Origin: Rhodanobacter sp.
Lineage (GTDB): Bacteria; Pseudomonadota; Gammaproteobacteria; Xanthomonadales; Rhodanobacteraceae
DNA: 10,139 bases
Direction: 5' to 3'
Assembly: GCA_026193555.1 (NCBI GenBank)
Contig: JAPHUU010000261.1
Span: 1 to 10,139 of the forward strand
Part shown: piece after piece, positions 1 through 8,988 of the stretch
Layout of the letters: every line of letters begins with the position of its first letter
Numbering within the stretch: position 1 is the stretch's first letter
Notes under the pieces: generated by a model
What the model was told of the DNA's origin: nothing
The model's input: only the letters and a program-made list of their open reading frames with translations
The model's database searches: none
Made by a program: the position numbers and the translations under genes

Positions 1-677
1 CCACGGCTGCCGGCCTGGTGCAGCACTTCGGGGCGTTGCGCGGGTGGGAACCGGGCCAACGCCCGCGGCATGGCCAGATTCAGCGCGCGCGCCCCCAGGC
101 TGCCACCGAGCACCAGCAGGCGTGGCCTGCCTGCACGGTCAGCCATCCGCTGTGCGGGCGCAGGCAACGACGCGATTGTCTCGCGTACCGGGTTGCCCAC
201 CCACTCGGCTCGCGGCAAGGTCCGGGCAAAGCCAGCCAGCACCCGTCGGGCCAGGCGGGCCAGCTGACGGTTGGTGAAGCCGGCCACCCGATTCTGCTCA
301 TGCACCAGCAGCGGGGTGCGGGTCAGCCACGCGGCGACACCGCCGGGCCCGGCAACGTAGCCGCCCATCGACAACACGCTGCGTGGCCTGACCTTGCGCA
401 GCACCGCCAGCGACCCTGCCAGCGCACGCAACAGCATCAGTGGTGCCTGCAGCCGCGTGACCATGCCCTTGCCACGCAGACCACCGACCGCGACCGAGTA
501 CAACTCGATCTGGTGCGCCGGCACCACGCTCGCCTCCATCCCGCCCACCGCGCCCAGCCAGACCACCGGAACGCCTTGCGCACGCAGGCACTCGGCTACC
601 GCCAGGCCGGGGAAAATATGACCGCCGGTACCACCGGCCATGATCAGTACGGGTGCGTGAGAGCGGCTCTGGTTCAT
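1..677 (-). CDS. murG: MurG, lipid II synthase (UDP-GlcNAc transferase), 3'-truncated by window edge
   Basis: MurG transfers GlcNAc from UDP-GlcNAc to lipid I, making lipid II on the inner face of the cytoplasmic membrane. The reading frame from the ATG at 677 stays open to base 1, giving 225 codons; the family is about 350-360 residues, so most of the C-terminal UDP-GlcNAc-binding domain lies outside the window. Seen in the protein: glycine-rich loop GGTGGHIFP at residues 15-23, GLRGKG at 66-71, a hydrophobic and basic membrane-facing stretch at about 72-95, MGGYVAGPGG at 104-113, HEQN at 126-129, GNPVR at 161-165 and the second glycine loop GGSLGAR at 191-197. The start overlaps the ftsW stop as ATGA (4 nt), with GGAGG just upstream, so translation is probably coupled to ftsW. 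Nothing looks damaged; truncation is only the window edge. Confidence 0.97.
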   Translation of the reverse strand, partial: MNQSRSHAPVLIMAGGTGGHIFPGLAVAECLRAQGVPVVWLGAVGGMEASVVPAHQIELYSVAVGGLRGKGMVTRLQAPLMLLRALAGSLAVLRKVRPRSVLSMGGYVAGPGGVAAWLTRTPLLVHEQNRVAGFTNRQLARLARRVLAGFARTLPRAEWVGNPVRETIASLPAPAQRMADRAGRPRLLVLGGSLGARALNLAMPRALARFPPAQRPEVLHQAGSR

Positions 678-1909
678 GCGGCCTCCGCCTCGCGCGACTT
701 GAGCGCAGGATGCGCGTCGTTCACTGCAGCCGCCGGCATCCGCGTGGCCATCTGCCGGGCGTCGATGGCGCGGTTGATCTCGAAGGTGGCGCGCATCAGC
801 ACGCCCGCCATCGCGCAGGTCAGCACCATCGAGGAGCCGCCATAACTGATCAGCGGCAGCGTCAGCCCCTTGGTCGGCAACGCGCCCAGATTCACTCCAA
901 CCGATACGATCGCCTGCATCGCCAGCATCAGCGAGATGCCGAACGCGACGTAGCCGGCAAAGCGTTGTCCGACCTCGATGCCTTTCAGTCCGATGTAAAG
1001 CCCACGCCCGACGGCCAGTGCGAACAGGCTCATCACCAGCAGCACGCCTGCCAGTCCGAGCTCCTCGCCGATCACCGCAAAGATGAAGTCGGTATGCGCC
1101 TCCGGCAGATAGGACAGCTTCAACACGCTGGAGCCCAGACCGACACCCGTCCACTCGCCGCGGCCGATGGCCATCAGCGACTGGGTCAGCTGGAAGCCGT
1201 CATTGAACGGATCCTTCCACGGATCCATGAACGAGGTCAGCCGCTTCATGCGATAGCTCTCGCCAGTGGCCGCGACATACAGCAACGGCATCAGCGGCAG
1301 ACCCATGATGAACAGGAAGATCGGCCGTGCGCCGCCAAGCCAGACCATCGCGATAGTCACCGCGATCACCAGCGTGGCCGAGCCGAAGTCCGGCTGCGCC
1401 AGCAGCAGCAGCACGATCACTCCGGCCACCATGATCGGCTTGATCAGGCCGAGGAACCGCGTTTCGACACTGTCGCGGTGGCGCACCAGATAGCTGGCGA
1501 CGTAGATCACCAGAATCAGTTTCACCGCTTCCACCGGCTGAAAGCTGGTGACCAGCAGGTTCAGCCAGCGCCGCGCGCCATTGATGCGCATGCCCAGATG
1601 CGGCACGAAGACCGCCACCAGGGTGCCAAACGCCAGCAGCAGCAGAAGGAAGCCGTACTTCTCGAGCAACTTCAGCTCGGTGCGCATCGCCATGCCGGCG
1701 ACCACCACACCCAGACCCAGGAACACCAGATGGCGCTTGAGAAAGTAGAACGCGCCCATGTGGTGGCTGTCGGCCACCGCGATCGAGCTGGAGGTGACCA
1801 TCACCACCCCGATACAGATCAGACCGGTCAGCGCCAGCAACAGCGGCAGGTCGAAGCGGCCTCGTGGGCCGTTCCGCTTGGTCGCCTGCGATGAGCCGAG
1901 GTCGAACAT
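674..1909 (-). CDS. ftsW: FtsW, septal SEDS peptidoglycan glycosyltransferase
   Basis: FtsW polymerises lipid II into glycan strands at the division septum and works as a pair with FtsI. The protein is 411 residues, close to the usual 380-415. It is a polytopic membrane protein of the SEDS fold with many hydrophobic helices. Diagnostic stretches are NGARRW at residues 110-115, QPVEAVK at 124-130, QPDFGSA at 172-178, AHTDFIFAVIGEELG at 271-285, whose Asp274 matches the catalytic aspartate of SEDS enzymes, and NLGALPTKGLTLPLISYGGS at 340-359. The frame is open upstream to 2230, but that part lies inside mraY; the ATG at 1909 shares its A with the mraY stop (TGATG) and has AAGGTG five bases upstream. 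The hydrophilic C-terminal tail (about 380-411) is cytoplasmic. In E. coli murD sits between mraY and ftsW; here nothing does. Confidence 0.97.
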   Translation of the reverse strand: MFDLGSSQATKRNGPRGRFDLPLLLALTGLICIGVVMVTSSSIAVADSHHMGAFYFLKRHLVFLGLGVVVAGMAMRTELKLLEKYGFLLLLLAFGTLVAVFVPHLGMRINGARRWLNLLVTSFQPVEAVKLILVIYVASYLVRHRDSVETRFLGLIKPIMVAGVIVLLLLAQPDFGSATLVIAVTIAMVWLGGARPIFLFIMGLPLMPLLYVAATGESYRMKRLTSFMDPWKDPFNDGFQLTQSLMAIGRGEWTGVGLGSSVLKLSYLPEAHTDFIFAVIGEELGLAGVLLVMSLFALAVGRGLYIGLKGIEVGQRFAGYVAFGISLMLAMQAIVSVGVNLGALPTKGLTLPLISYGGSSMVLTCAMAGVLMRATFEINRAIDARQMATRMPAAAVNDAHPALKSREAEAA

Positions 1910-2991
1910 CAGCGCACCTTCAACGTGGCAAGACCGATCAGCACCAGCACCACGCTGATGATCCAGAAGCGCACGATCACCCGCGGCTCGGGCCAGCCCT
2001 TCAACTCGAAGTGGTGGTGGATCGGCGCCATCCGGAAAATCCGCTTGCCGGTCAGCTTGAAGCTGGCCACCTGCAGCATCACCGATACCGTTTCCATCAC
2101 GAACACGCCGCCCATCACGATCAGCACGATCTCCTGACGAACGATCACCGCAATCGCCGCCAGTACCGCGCCGATCGCCAGCGCGCCGACATCGCCCATG
2201 AAGACCTGGGCCGGATAGGTGTTGAACCACAGGAAGCCGAGTCCGGCGCCGGACAACGCGCCACAGAAGATCGACAGCTCACCGGCGCCGGGAATCGAGG
2301 GAATGCCGAGGTATTCGGAGAACACCTTGTTGCCTGCCAGATACGCAAAGACCCCCAGCGCACCGGACACCAGTACCGTCGGCATGATCGCCAGGCCATC
2401 CAGGCCGTCGGTCAGGTTCACCGCGTTGGAGAAGCCCACGATCATGAAATAGGCCACCACCACGAAGAACAGCCCCAGCGGCAGCGCCACCTGTTTGAAC
2501 AGCGGCACGTAGAGCGCGGTCTCGGCCGGCAGGGTCGCGGTGTGGAACAGGAACCACGCGGCCGCCAGGCCGAAGGCCGACTGCCACAGATACTTCCAGC
2601 GCGAGGCGAGCCCGCGGCTGTCCTTGAGCACCAGCTTCTTGTAGTCGTCGTAGAAGCCGATCGCACCAAAGGCAACCAGCACCGCCAGCACCACCCACAC
2701 GAAACGATTGTGCAGATCGGTCCACAGCAAGGTTGCGATGATCACCGCCAGCAGGATCATCACCCCGCCCATGGTCGGCGTCCCGGCCTTGATCAGGTGT
2801 GTCTGCGGTCCGTCACTGCGCACCACCTGGCCGGCCTTGAGCGCTGCCAGCTTGTTGATCAGGCTCGGCCCCAGCAACAGCGACATCGCCAGCGCGGTAA
2901 GCGCGGCCATGATCGTGCGAAAGGTGATGTACTGGAACAGATGCGGCGCGCCGAAATGCCGCGTCATCCAGTCCGCCAGTTCAAGCAGCAT
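1909..2991 (-). CDS. mraY: MraY, phospho-MurNAc-pentapeptide transferase (lipid I synthase)
   Basis: MraY transfers phospho-MurNAc-pentapeptide from UDP to undecaprenyl phosphate in the inner membrane, forming lipid I. The protein is 360 residues, the same length as E. coli MraY, with about ten membrane helices. Active-site features are all visible: the acidic pair in FYDDYKK (Asp115, Asp116), [12 protein letters not shown] at 189-200, FMGDVGAL at 264-271 with Asp267, and the [15 protein letters not shown] loop at 321-335. The open frame continues upstream to 3129, but that part is an arginine-rich out-of-frame reading of murF. The ATG at 2991 is chosen because the family N-terminus begins there and a strong GGAGGA lies seven bases before it. 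This start is inside the murF coding end (11-nt overlap). Its stop is fused to the ftsW start. Confidence 0.98.
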   Translation of the reverse strand: MLLELADWMTRHFGAPHLFQYITFRTIMAALTALAMSLLLGPSLINKLAALKAGQVVRSDGPQTHLIKAGTPTMGGVMILLAVIIATLLWTDLHNRFVWVVLAVLVAFGAIGFYDDYKKLVLKDSRGLASRWKYLWQSAFGLAAAWFLFHTATLPAETALYVPLFKQVALPLGLFFVVVAYFMIVGFSNAVNLTDGLDGLAIMPTVLVSGALGVFAYLAGNKVFSEYLGIPSIPGAGELSIFCGALSGAGLGFLWFNTYPAQVFMGDVGALAIGAVLAAIAVIVRQEIVLIVMGGVFVMETVSVMLQVASFKLTGKRIFRMAPIHHHFELKGWPEPRVIVRFWIISVVLVLIGLATLKVR

Positions 2992-4363
2992 TGGATGCTC
3001 CTCCGTGGTTTCGATCTTCACCATGCGGCGGCGGGCCCAGCGCCGCCACCACCTGTTCCATCGCGGCCGAGCGCGAGCCCTTGACCAGGCAAGTGACACC
3101 GCCATGCAGGCGCGCCTGAAGCGCGGCAATCAGCGATGCCTTGTCGGTGAAATGTTCGCCGTTGCTGCCGAATGCCTCGACAGCCGCCGCGCTGAGCGGC
3201 CCTACCGCAAGCAGCCGGTCGATACCGCGATTGGCCGCGTGCCGACCGACCTGCGCATGCAGCGTGCGTGCGCCCGTGCCCAGCTCGGCCATGTCGCCGA
3301 TCACCAGCCAGCGTTCGCCTTCAGCCAACGCCAGCGTGTCGATCGCCACGCTCATCGAACTGGGATTGGCGTTGTAGGTGTCGTCGATCAGGGTCCAGCC
3401 GCCCGGCATGGCTGCGGCACGCAAACGACCGGCCACACCGGGCACCTGCTGCAGTCCGGCCACGATCGTCGGCAGCGGCACCTCCAGCGCCAGCGCGATC
3501 GCCGCGGCCGCCAACGCATTGGCGACGTTGTGGCGGCCCGGCAGGGGCAATGCCACTTCGACCTCGCCCTGTGGGGTGCGCAGCATGAAGCGCGAACCGT
3601 CGATGCCCTGTTCCAGGATATCGGCACCGACATCAGCCAGGTGGTCGAGCCCGAAACGCAGGATGCGCCGGCCGCCGGCCAGCCCTTCGAAGAAGCTGGC
3701 GAACGCGTCATCGGCGTTGATGATCGCCACGCCGTCGGCGGGCAGGGCCTGGTACAGAGCCCCCTTCGTTTCGGCGACACCTTCCACGCTGCCCATCCGC
3801 TCAAGATGCGCCGGCGCAATGATGTTCACGAGACCAATATCGGGCCGGGCGATGGCGGCGAGATAGGCGATGTCGCCCGGCTTGCCGGCGCCCATTTCCA
3901 GTACGGCGAATCGCGTATCCACGGGCATCGCCAGCAGGGTCAGCGGCAGGCCCAGCTCATTGTTGTAGTTGCCGAGATTGACGTGGGTCGGCGCATGGCG
4001 CGACAGGATGGAGGCGGCCAGCGTTTTCACCGTGGTCTTCCCATTCGAGCCGGTGATGCCGATCACACGCACATCGCGCTGGGCGCGCAGCGCGCTGGCC
4101 AGATCGCCCAGTGCCAGCACCGCATTGTCCACCAGCAACTGCGGCAGGTCGCTGTCGACACGGCGTGTCACCATCGCGGCGACGGCACCGCGCGCGGCTG
4201 CCTCGACCAGATAGTCGTGTCCGTCCACGTGCTCGCCCTTGATCGCCACAAACAACTGGCCAGGCTCGAGCTTGCGCGTATCGATCGCGACGCCGGTGAC
4301 CTCGGCGTCGTTGCCGTGGAGCCGGCCGTGGGTCCAGATCGCGATGGTGCCAAGCCGCATCAT
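2981..4363 (-). CDS. murF: MurF, UDP-MurNAc-tripeptide:D-Ala-D-Ala ligase
   Basis: MurF adds the D-Ala-D-Ala dipeptide to the UDP-MurNAc tripeptide in the cytoplasm with ATP hydrolysis, the last soluble step before MraY. The protein is 460 residues, normal for the family. Domain order: N-terminal UDP-substrate domain (about 1-95, with [20 protein letters not shown] at 23-42), central ATPase domain with P-loop [10 protein letters not shown] at 102-111 and NYNNELGLP at 132-140, and C-terminal domain with AGRLR at 311-315, DDTYNANP at 327-334 and the KGSRSAAME motif at 428-436. Two ATGs lie in tandem at the start (ATGATG, 4363 and 4360); the first gives a 4-nt overlap with the murE stop, the second a 1-nt overlap, and GGAG sits eight bases before the first. 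The last codons carry the Shine-Dalgarno sequence and start of mraY. Confidence 0.98.
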   Translation of the reverse strand: MMRLGTIAIWTHGRLHGNDAEVTGVAIDTRKLEPGQLFVAIKGEHVDGHDYLVEAAARGAVAAMVTRRVDSDLPQLLVDNAVLALGDLASALRAQRDVRVIGITGSNGKTTVKTLAASILSRHAPTHVNLGNYNNELGLPLTLLAMPVDTRFAVLEMGAGKPGDIAYLAAIARPDIGLVNIIAPAHLERMGSVEGVAETKGALYQALPADGVAIINADDAFASFFEGLAGGRRILRFGLDHLADVGADILEQGIDGSRFMLRTPQGEVEVALPLPGRHNVANALAAAAIALALEVPLPTIVAGLQQVPGVAGRLRAAAMPGGWTLIDDTYNANPSSMSVAIDTLALAEGERWLVIGDMAELGTGARTLHAQVGRHAANRGIDRLLAVGPLSAAAVEAFGSNGEHFTDKASLIAALQARLHGGVTCLVKGSRSAAMEQVVAALGPPPHGEDRNHGGASNAA

Positions 4364-5865
4364 CGACCGCTCTCCCGCGTGATCCGCTCCAGCGAGGCCC
4401 GCGCCACGGCCAGATCGTCGAACGGGCGCTTGCCCTGCGCGCCCTCCTGGGAGGTTTCATGGCCCTTGCCGGCAATCAGCACCACGTCGCCGGACCGGGA
4501 GAGCGAGAGGGCACTGGCGATGGCCAGTCCGCGATCACGCTCGACCGCCATCCGCGGTGCCGCCTTCATGCCGGCGACAATTTGCGCCACGATGGCATCG
4601 CCTTCTTCGCTGCGAGGATTGTCGTCGGTGACGATCGCGATATCGGCCAGCCTGGCGGCAATCGCGCCCATCAGCGGCCGCTTGCCCGCATCGCGTTCAC
4701 CGCCGCAGCCGAACACGCATATCAGCCGCCCCGCGCAATGCGCGCGCAGGGCAGTCAAGACCTGCTCCAGCGCGTCCGGCGTATGGGCGTAGTCGACCAC
4801 CACCAGCGGCAGGCCATGCACCCCGCCCAGGCGGTTCATTCGACCATTGACCGGCTGCAACTGTTCGAGCGCATCCACGATGCGCTCGAACGGCTCGCCC
4901 AGCGCGCCCAGACAAGCCGCCACCACCAGCAGGTTGGCCACGTTGAACCGCCCGAGCAGGCGGCTGTGGACATTGTGGCTGCCCCACGGTGTACGCAAAT
5001 GGAAGGCCAGACCCTCGGCCGAGGTCACCACCCGACTGGCAATCAGTTCCGCGTCGGCGGCGGCATCCATGCTGAAACGCCGCAGGCTCACGTCAGCGGA
5101 GATCTGGCCAGCCAGCGCACGACCGAAATCGTCATCCATGTTGATGACTGCGGCACGCAGCCCTGGCCACTCGAACAGGCTCGCCTTGGCTGCGCCATAG
5201 GCCTGCATGGTGTCGTGATAGTCCAGATGATCGCGGGTGAGATTGGTGAATGCCGCGAGCTCGAAATCGACCGCCGTTACGCGCCCCTGTTCCAGGGCAT
5301 GCGATGACACTTCCATGGCGACATGGCTGGCTCCGGCATCGCGAAATTCGGCCAGCAGTTGCTGCACGGTCACGGCGTCGGGCGTCGTGCGTTCGCCTTC
5401 GCGCAAGTGACCATGCAGGCCGGCGCCAAGCGTACCGATGCTGGCCGCGCGATGGCCCAGCGCGGTGAGCGCCTGCGCCAGCAGTTGCACACAGGAGGTC
5501 TTGCCGTTGGTGCCGGTAATGCCGATCACCCGCATCGCCTCGGCCGGCCGATCATAGAAGCGCGCTGCGATCTCGCCGACCTGATCGTGCAGTCCCTCGA
5601 TCCACAGCAGGGGCACTTCGAGGGGAGCCACCTCAAATGCAGGGGCTTCGGCCAGCACCACCCGGGCGCCGCGCTGGATCGCGCCGGCTGCAAACTCGAT
5701 GCCGTGACCATGGGCGCCACGCAGGGCAAAGAACGCTTCGCCACGGCGCACACGACGCGAATCCAGGTTCAGCCCGGACACCACGATCCGGCCCGCACCC
5801 GGGGTCGCGGCGAGCTGGGTGTCGGCAATGCCGAGCAGCAACTGGTCGAGGCGATCGATGCTCAT
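4360..5865 (-). CDS. murE: MurE, UDP-MurNAc-L-Ala-D-Glu:meso-diaminopimelate ligase
   Basis: MurE adds the third amino acid to the peptidoglycan stem peptide in the cytoplasm. The protein is 501 residues, typical of Gram-negative MurE. Seen in order: VSGLNLDSRRVRRGEAFFAL at 29-48 (uridine-binding N-terminal domain), P-loop GITGTNGKT at 115-123, TTPDAVT at 160-166, EVSSHAL at 185-191, FTNLTRDHLDYH at 206-217, Lys227 in YGAAKASLF (the position usually carbamylated), YAHTPDALE at 359-367, and DDNPRSE at 414-420. The DNPR signature is the established determinant for meso-diaminopimelate rather than lysine, so this cell wall should be of the DAP type. AGKGHE occurs at 465-470. The ATG overlaps the ftsI stop as ATGA, with GAGG seven bases before it. 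Its substrate requires a MurD-type activity that is not encoded in the window. Confidence 0.98.
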   Translation of the reverse strand: MSIDRLDQLLLGIADTQLAATPGAGRIVVSGLNLDSRRVRRGEAFFALRGAHGHGIEFAAGAIQRGARVVLAEAPAFEVAPLEVPLLWIEGLHDQVGEIAARFYDRPAEAMRVIGITGTNGKTSCVQLLAQALTALGHRAASIGTLGAGLHGHLREGERTTPDAVTVQQLLAEFRDAGASHVAMEVSSHALEQGRVTAVDFELAAFTNLTRDHLDYHDTMQAYGAAKASLFEWPGLRAAVINMDDDFGRALAGQISADVSLRRFSMDAAADAELIASRVVTSAEGLAFHLRTPWGSHNVHSRLLGRFNVANLLVVAACLGALGEPFERIVDALEQLQPVNGRMNRLGGVHGLPLVVVDYAHTPDALEQVLTALRAHCAGRLICVFGCGGERDAGKRPLMGAIAARLADIAIVTDDNPRSEEGDAIVAQIVAGMKAAPRMAVERDRGLAIASALSLSRSGDVVLIAGKGHETSQEGAQGKRPFDDLAVARASLERITRESGR

Positions 5866-7679
5866 GGCGCACCCTCGTCCACCGGCGCGTCATCGATCGG
5901 CTTGTCGGCTGGCGCCTGACTGCCGGCCAGCCCGCCGGTGCCCTGCAGCGGGCCTCCGACGTACCAGCGACCGATGTTGTCGGGCGCGACGTCGAGCAGG
6001 CGCAGCGCGCCACCCATGACCTTGGCGAATACCGGGGCGGATACCACGCCGCCGTAGTAACTGCCCTTGCGCGGATTGTCGATCACCACCACGCCGACCA
6101 GGCGCGGATCGGTGGCCGGCACGATGCCCGCGAATGCGGAGGTGTAGCTGCTCTTGGCATAGCCGCCGGCATTGGCCTTGTGCGCCGTGCCGGTCTTGCC
6201 GGCCACGCTGTAGTTGGCGATGCGAGCCTGGGGCGCGGTACTGCCTGGACCGGTGACGGTCTCCATCATCTGGATCAGCTCATGCGCCACTTTCGGCGAG
6301 ATGATCTGCCTGGCCGGATTGTCGTCATTCTTGATGAAGCTGGGATCGTGCATCACACCGCCATCGGCGATGGTGGCGTAGGCGTTGGCCAGCTGCAGCA
6401 CGGTCACGTTGAGGCCGTAGCCGTAGCCCATGATGGCCTTTTCCAGCGGCCGCCAGTCGCGCCCGATCTTCAGGTAGCCCGACGCTTCACCGGGGAATCC
6501 GCTGTCGGTGCTGCTGCCGAAGCCGAACGCCCGATAGGTGTCATACATCAGGCTGGTGTCGAGCTGCGTCGCAATGTGCGCGGCGCCAACGTTGCTGGAC
6601 TTGGTGATCACCCCGGTGGGCGTCAGCACACCCCAGTTGTGTGTGTCGTGGATGTCGTGGCCCTGGAAGAACCAGTGACCATTGGTGGTGTCGATCAGCG
6701 GGCTGCTCGGCGTGAATTTGCCGCTGGACAGCGCTGCCGCCATCAGGATCGGCTTGACCGTGGAGCCGGGCTCCAGCACATCGGTCATCGCCCGATTGCG
6801 CCGCTGGTCCGGTTTGCTGTCATTGACCGCATTCGGGTTGTAGGTCGGCTGGTTGACCATCGCCAGCACTTCACCGGTCCGGACGTCGAGTATCACCATC
6901 GAGCCGGAGTCGGCCTGAAACTTTTCCAGTGCGACTTTCAATTCGCTGTAGGCGAGGAACTGGATACGCCGATCGATGCTGAGGGTGAGGTTCTGGCCCG
7001 GCTTGGGCGCGCGCACCTGCTCCACGTCCTCCACCACATGACCCATGCGGTCGCGGATTACTCGCTTGGCGCCGGGCTTGCCGGACAGCCAGTCGTCATA
7101 GGCCAGTTCCAGGCCTTCCTGGCCATGATCGTCGATGTTGGTGAAGCCGAGCACGTGCGCGGTCACCTCGCCGGACGGATAGAAGCGCTTGAATTCGCGC
7201 TGGCCGTTGATGCCGGGAATGCCCAGATCGAGCACCGCCTGCGCCGCTCCCGGCGACATCTGCCGGCGCAGATAGACAAACTCGCGATCGTAGCGCTGCG
7301 CCAGCCTGGCCTTGAGTTCAGCCGCGTCAACGCCCAGCGCTCGGGCCAATTGCGGGATGCGTTCCTCGTTGTCCAGCACTTCGGATGGGTTGGCCCAGAC
7401 CGACATCACCGGCGTGGACACAGCCAGTGGCTCGCCGTTGCGATCGAAAATGGTGCCGCGCGATACCGGGATCGGCATCTCGCGCAGGAAGCGTGCGTCA
7501 CCCTGGCGCTGGTAGAACTGCTTGCGCACGACCTGCAGGTCGAAGGCACGCGCGACCAGCCCGATCGAGGCGAGGCTGAGCAGACCCACCACCAGCACCA
7601 TGCGGCGGCGGGCGCTGGGACCGGTGCCACGATGGCGACCTTGCCGGGAGGGAGCAACCTCATGCTTGCGCCAGCTCAT
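5862..7679 (-). CDS. ftsI: FtsI (PBP3), septal peptidoglycan D,D-transpeptidase
   Basis: FtsI cross-links septal peptidoglycan in the periplasm and pairs with FtsW; it is a classic beta-lactam target. The protein is 605 residues (E. coli 588). It has a basic cytoplasmic N-terminus (1-26), one signal-anchor membrane helix at about 27-47, the class B PBP dimerisation domain starting with SRGTIFDRNGEPLA at 73-86, and a transpeptidase domain with all three active-site motifs: STVK at 306-309 (nucleophile Ser306), SSN at 361-363 and KTGT at 495-498. A short acidic, Pro/Ala-rich tail ends the protein (about 585-605). The start ATG shares its A with the ftsL stop (TGATG). I see no clear Shine-Dalgarno sequence, so initiation probably relies on ribosomes arriving from ftsL. 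A later Met27 would remove the cytoplasmic tail and is less likely. Confidence 0.97.
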   Translation of the reverse strand: MSWRKHEVAPSRQGRHRGTGPSARRRMVLVVGLLSLASIGLVARAFDLQVVRKQFYQRQGDARFLREMPIPVSRGTIFDRNGEPLAVSTPVMSVWANPSEVLDNEERIPQLARALGVDAAELKARLAQRYDREFVYLRRQMSPGAAQAVLDLGIPGINGQREFKRFYPSGEVTAHVLGFTNIDDHGQEGLELAYDDWLSGKPGAKRVIRDRMGHVVEDVEQVRAPKPGQNLTLSIDRRIQFLAYSELKVALEKFQADSGSMVILDVRTGEVLAMVNQPTYNPNAVNDSKPDQRRNRAMTDVLEPGSTVKPILMAAALSSGKFTPSSPLIDTTNGHWFFQGHDIHDTHNWGVLTPTGVITKSSNVGAAHIATQLDTSLMYDTYRAFGFGSSTDSGFPGEASGYLKIGRDWRPLEKAIMGYGYGLNVTVLQLANAYATIADGGVMHDPSFIKNDDNPARQIISPKVAHELIQMMETVTGPGSTAPQARIANYSVAGKTGTAHKANAGGYAKSSYTSAFAGIVPATDPRLVGVVVIDNPRKGSYYGGVVSAPVFAKVMGGALRLLDVAPDNIGRWYVGGPLQGTGGLAGSQAPADKPIDDAPVDEGAP

Positions 7680-7948
7680 CAGCGCAGCAGCCGGATGTCT
7701 TGTGGGCGGGGATCGAGCATGCCCAGCTTCTGCCGCGCTTCCTCGTCGATGCGTCGCGGCTCGGCGTAGGTCGCCTGCTCCAACTCGAGCTTGCCGTATT
7801 CGATATTGAGGTCGTCACGCTGGTTCTGCAGCGCCGTCAGGTTGACGAACAGCACGCGACTTTCATGACGCGTCCAGACCACGCCAATTGCGCTGGCGAC
7901 AACCGTAACCAGCAGCATCAGCACCAGCAGTGTACCGAGCGCCTTCAT
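7679..7948 (-). CDS. ftsL: FtsL, small bitopic division protein
   Basis: FtsL is a structural and signalling part of the FtsQLB complex that activates FtsWI at the septum. The protein has 89 residues: a very short cytoplasmic N-terminus, one membrane helix at about 4-24, then a periplasmic segment (about 33-75) rich in Leu, Gln and charged residues with heptad-like spacing, as expected for the coiled coil that pairs with FtsB. The end ([20 protein letters not shown]) fits the FtsL family, in which this conserved patch precedes the C-terminus. Identification rests on size, topology and its place between rsmH and ftsI, since primary sequence is poorly conserved in the family. The open frame extends upstream to 8461, but that part is an out-of-frame reading of rsmH. 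The ATG overlaps the rsmH stop as ATGA; GAGG lies ten bases upstream, a weak ribosome site. Confidence 0.93.
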   Translation of the reverse strand: MKALGTLLVLMLLVTVVASAIGVVWTRHESRVLFVNLTALQNQRDDLNIEYGKLELEQATYAEPRRIDEEARQKLGMLDPRPQDIRLLR

Positions 7949-8940
7949 CGACGATGACCCTCGGGCTGGCTTTCGGGATGCTGGTCGTTCAGCGGCAATT
8001 TCTCCGCCACCCGCAGCACAGCCGAGCGAGCGCGTGGATTCACCGCCAGCTCGGCAGCGGAAGGAAACTGCGCCTTGCCCACCGCCTTCAATCGCGCCGA
8101 CGCGGCTTGCACCGGCGGACCGCGACGACGGTTCTGCACATGTCCGGACTGATCGCGAATGAACAACTTCACCGCACGATCTTCCAGCGAATGAAAACTG
8201 ATCACTGACAGGCGGCCGCCGACCTTGAGCCGGTCCAGCGCCGCTTGCAGGCCTTGCTGCAACGCTTCCAGCTCGCCGTTCACGCGAATCCGCAGTGCCT
8301 GGAAACTGCGCGTCGCCGGATGCTTTCCCGGCTCGTGGCGTCCGACCACACGCTCGATCAGGGCGGCCAGCTGGCCGGTGTGGGTGAACGGCGTCGTCGC
8401 GCGGTCTTCCACGATTGCGCGAGCGATCCGCCGACCATGACGCTCCTCGCCGAAATGCCACAGCACCTCGGTGATCTCGCGTTCACTGGCATGGGCGAGA
8501 AAATCGGCGGCGCTTTCACCCCCGGTGGGATCCATGCGCATGTCCAGCGGCGCATCGGCCATGAAGCTGAAGCCACGCCCGGCCTCGTCCAGCTGCGGCG
8601 ACGACACGCCCAGATCCAGCAGCACACCATCCAGTCCGGACGCGGTCTCGTCCCAATCGGCCAGCGTGGAGAAATTCGCGTGGCGGATCGCCACCCGCGG
8701 ATCGTCGGCAAACTCCGCCTGTGCGGCGGCAATCGCCTGCGGGTCGCGGTCCATCAGCAGCAGCCGGCCCTCGGGGCCGAGACGTGACAGGATGGCGCGA
8801 GCGTGTCCGCCGCGACCGAACGTGCCATCGAGATAGCGCCCGTCTGGCTGCACGGACAAGCCCTCCACCGCCTCACCCAGCATCACCGGGACGTGCCGCA
8901 GCGGCGTGGAGCCTGAATCTGTATTCCGGCTCTGCGCCAT
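7945..8940 (-). CDS. rsmH: RsmH (MraW), 16S rRNA (cytosine-1402-N4)-methyltransferase
   Basis: RsmH uses S-adenosylmethionine to methylate N4 of C1402 in the ribosomal P site. The protein is 331 residues; the family is about 310-330. Visible motifs: [13 protein letters not shown] at 16-28, the SAM-binding [14 protein letters not shown] at 38-51, LLMDRDPQA at 61-69, [12 protein letters not shown] at 107-118, PLDMRMD at 131-137, [18 protein letters not shown] at 207-224, SFHSLEDR at 248-255 and [14 protein letters not shown] at 301-314. The ATG at 8940 has GGAG six bases upstream and gives an N-terminus of normal length; Met20 falls inside the conserved core, so it is excluded. The 48-bp gap to mraZ is purine-rich on the coding strand and carries three copies of CGGGA next to the ribosome site. 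This is the last gene boundary in the cluster with any spacing before the fully overlapping run. Confidence 0.97.
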   Translation of the reverse strand: MAQSRNTDSGSTPLRHVPVMLGEAVEGLSVQPDGRYLDGTFGRGGHARAILSRLGPEGRLLLMDRDPQAIAAAQAEFADDPRVAIRHANFSTLADWDETASGLDGVLLDLGVSSPQLDEAGRGFSFMADAPLDMRMDPTGGESAADFLAHASEREITEVLWHFGEERHGRRIARAIVEDRATTPFTHTGQLAALIERVVGRHEPGKHPATRSFQALRIRVNGELEALQQGLQAALDRLKVGGRLSVISFHSLEDRAVKLFIRDQSGHVQNRRRGPPVQAASARLKAVGKAQFPSAAELAVNPRARSAVLRVAEKLPLNDQHPESQPEGHRR

Positions 8941-8988
8941 GCCTCACTCCCGCTCCCGTTTCGTTCCCGTCGCCGCGCCGACCAGCAG

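Noticed and set aside
653..3084. Two plus-strand frames of about 410 codons opposite ftsW and mraY.
   Set aside because: They are Gln/His/Arg-rich antisense shadows of membrane-protein genes and match no family I know.
2992..3129. An upstream extension of mraY adding 46 residues.
   Set aside because: The added part is an arginine- and tryptophan-rich out-of-frame reading of murF; the ATG at 2991 has a strong ribosome site and gives the exact family length.
2708..4792. A 694-codon plus-strand open frame antisense to mraY, murF and murE.
   Set aside because: Same low-information composition, no ribosome site, and it spans three well-supported genes on the other strand.
5637..7769. A 710-codon plus-strand open frame antisense to ftsI and part of murE.
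   Set aside because: Its translation is rich in His, Gln, Arg and Gly with no domain I recognise, and it lies opposite genes with complete family motifs. Long stop-free antisense frames are common in GC-rich genes.
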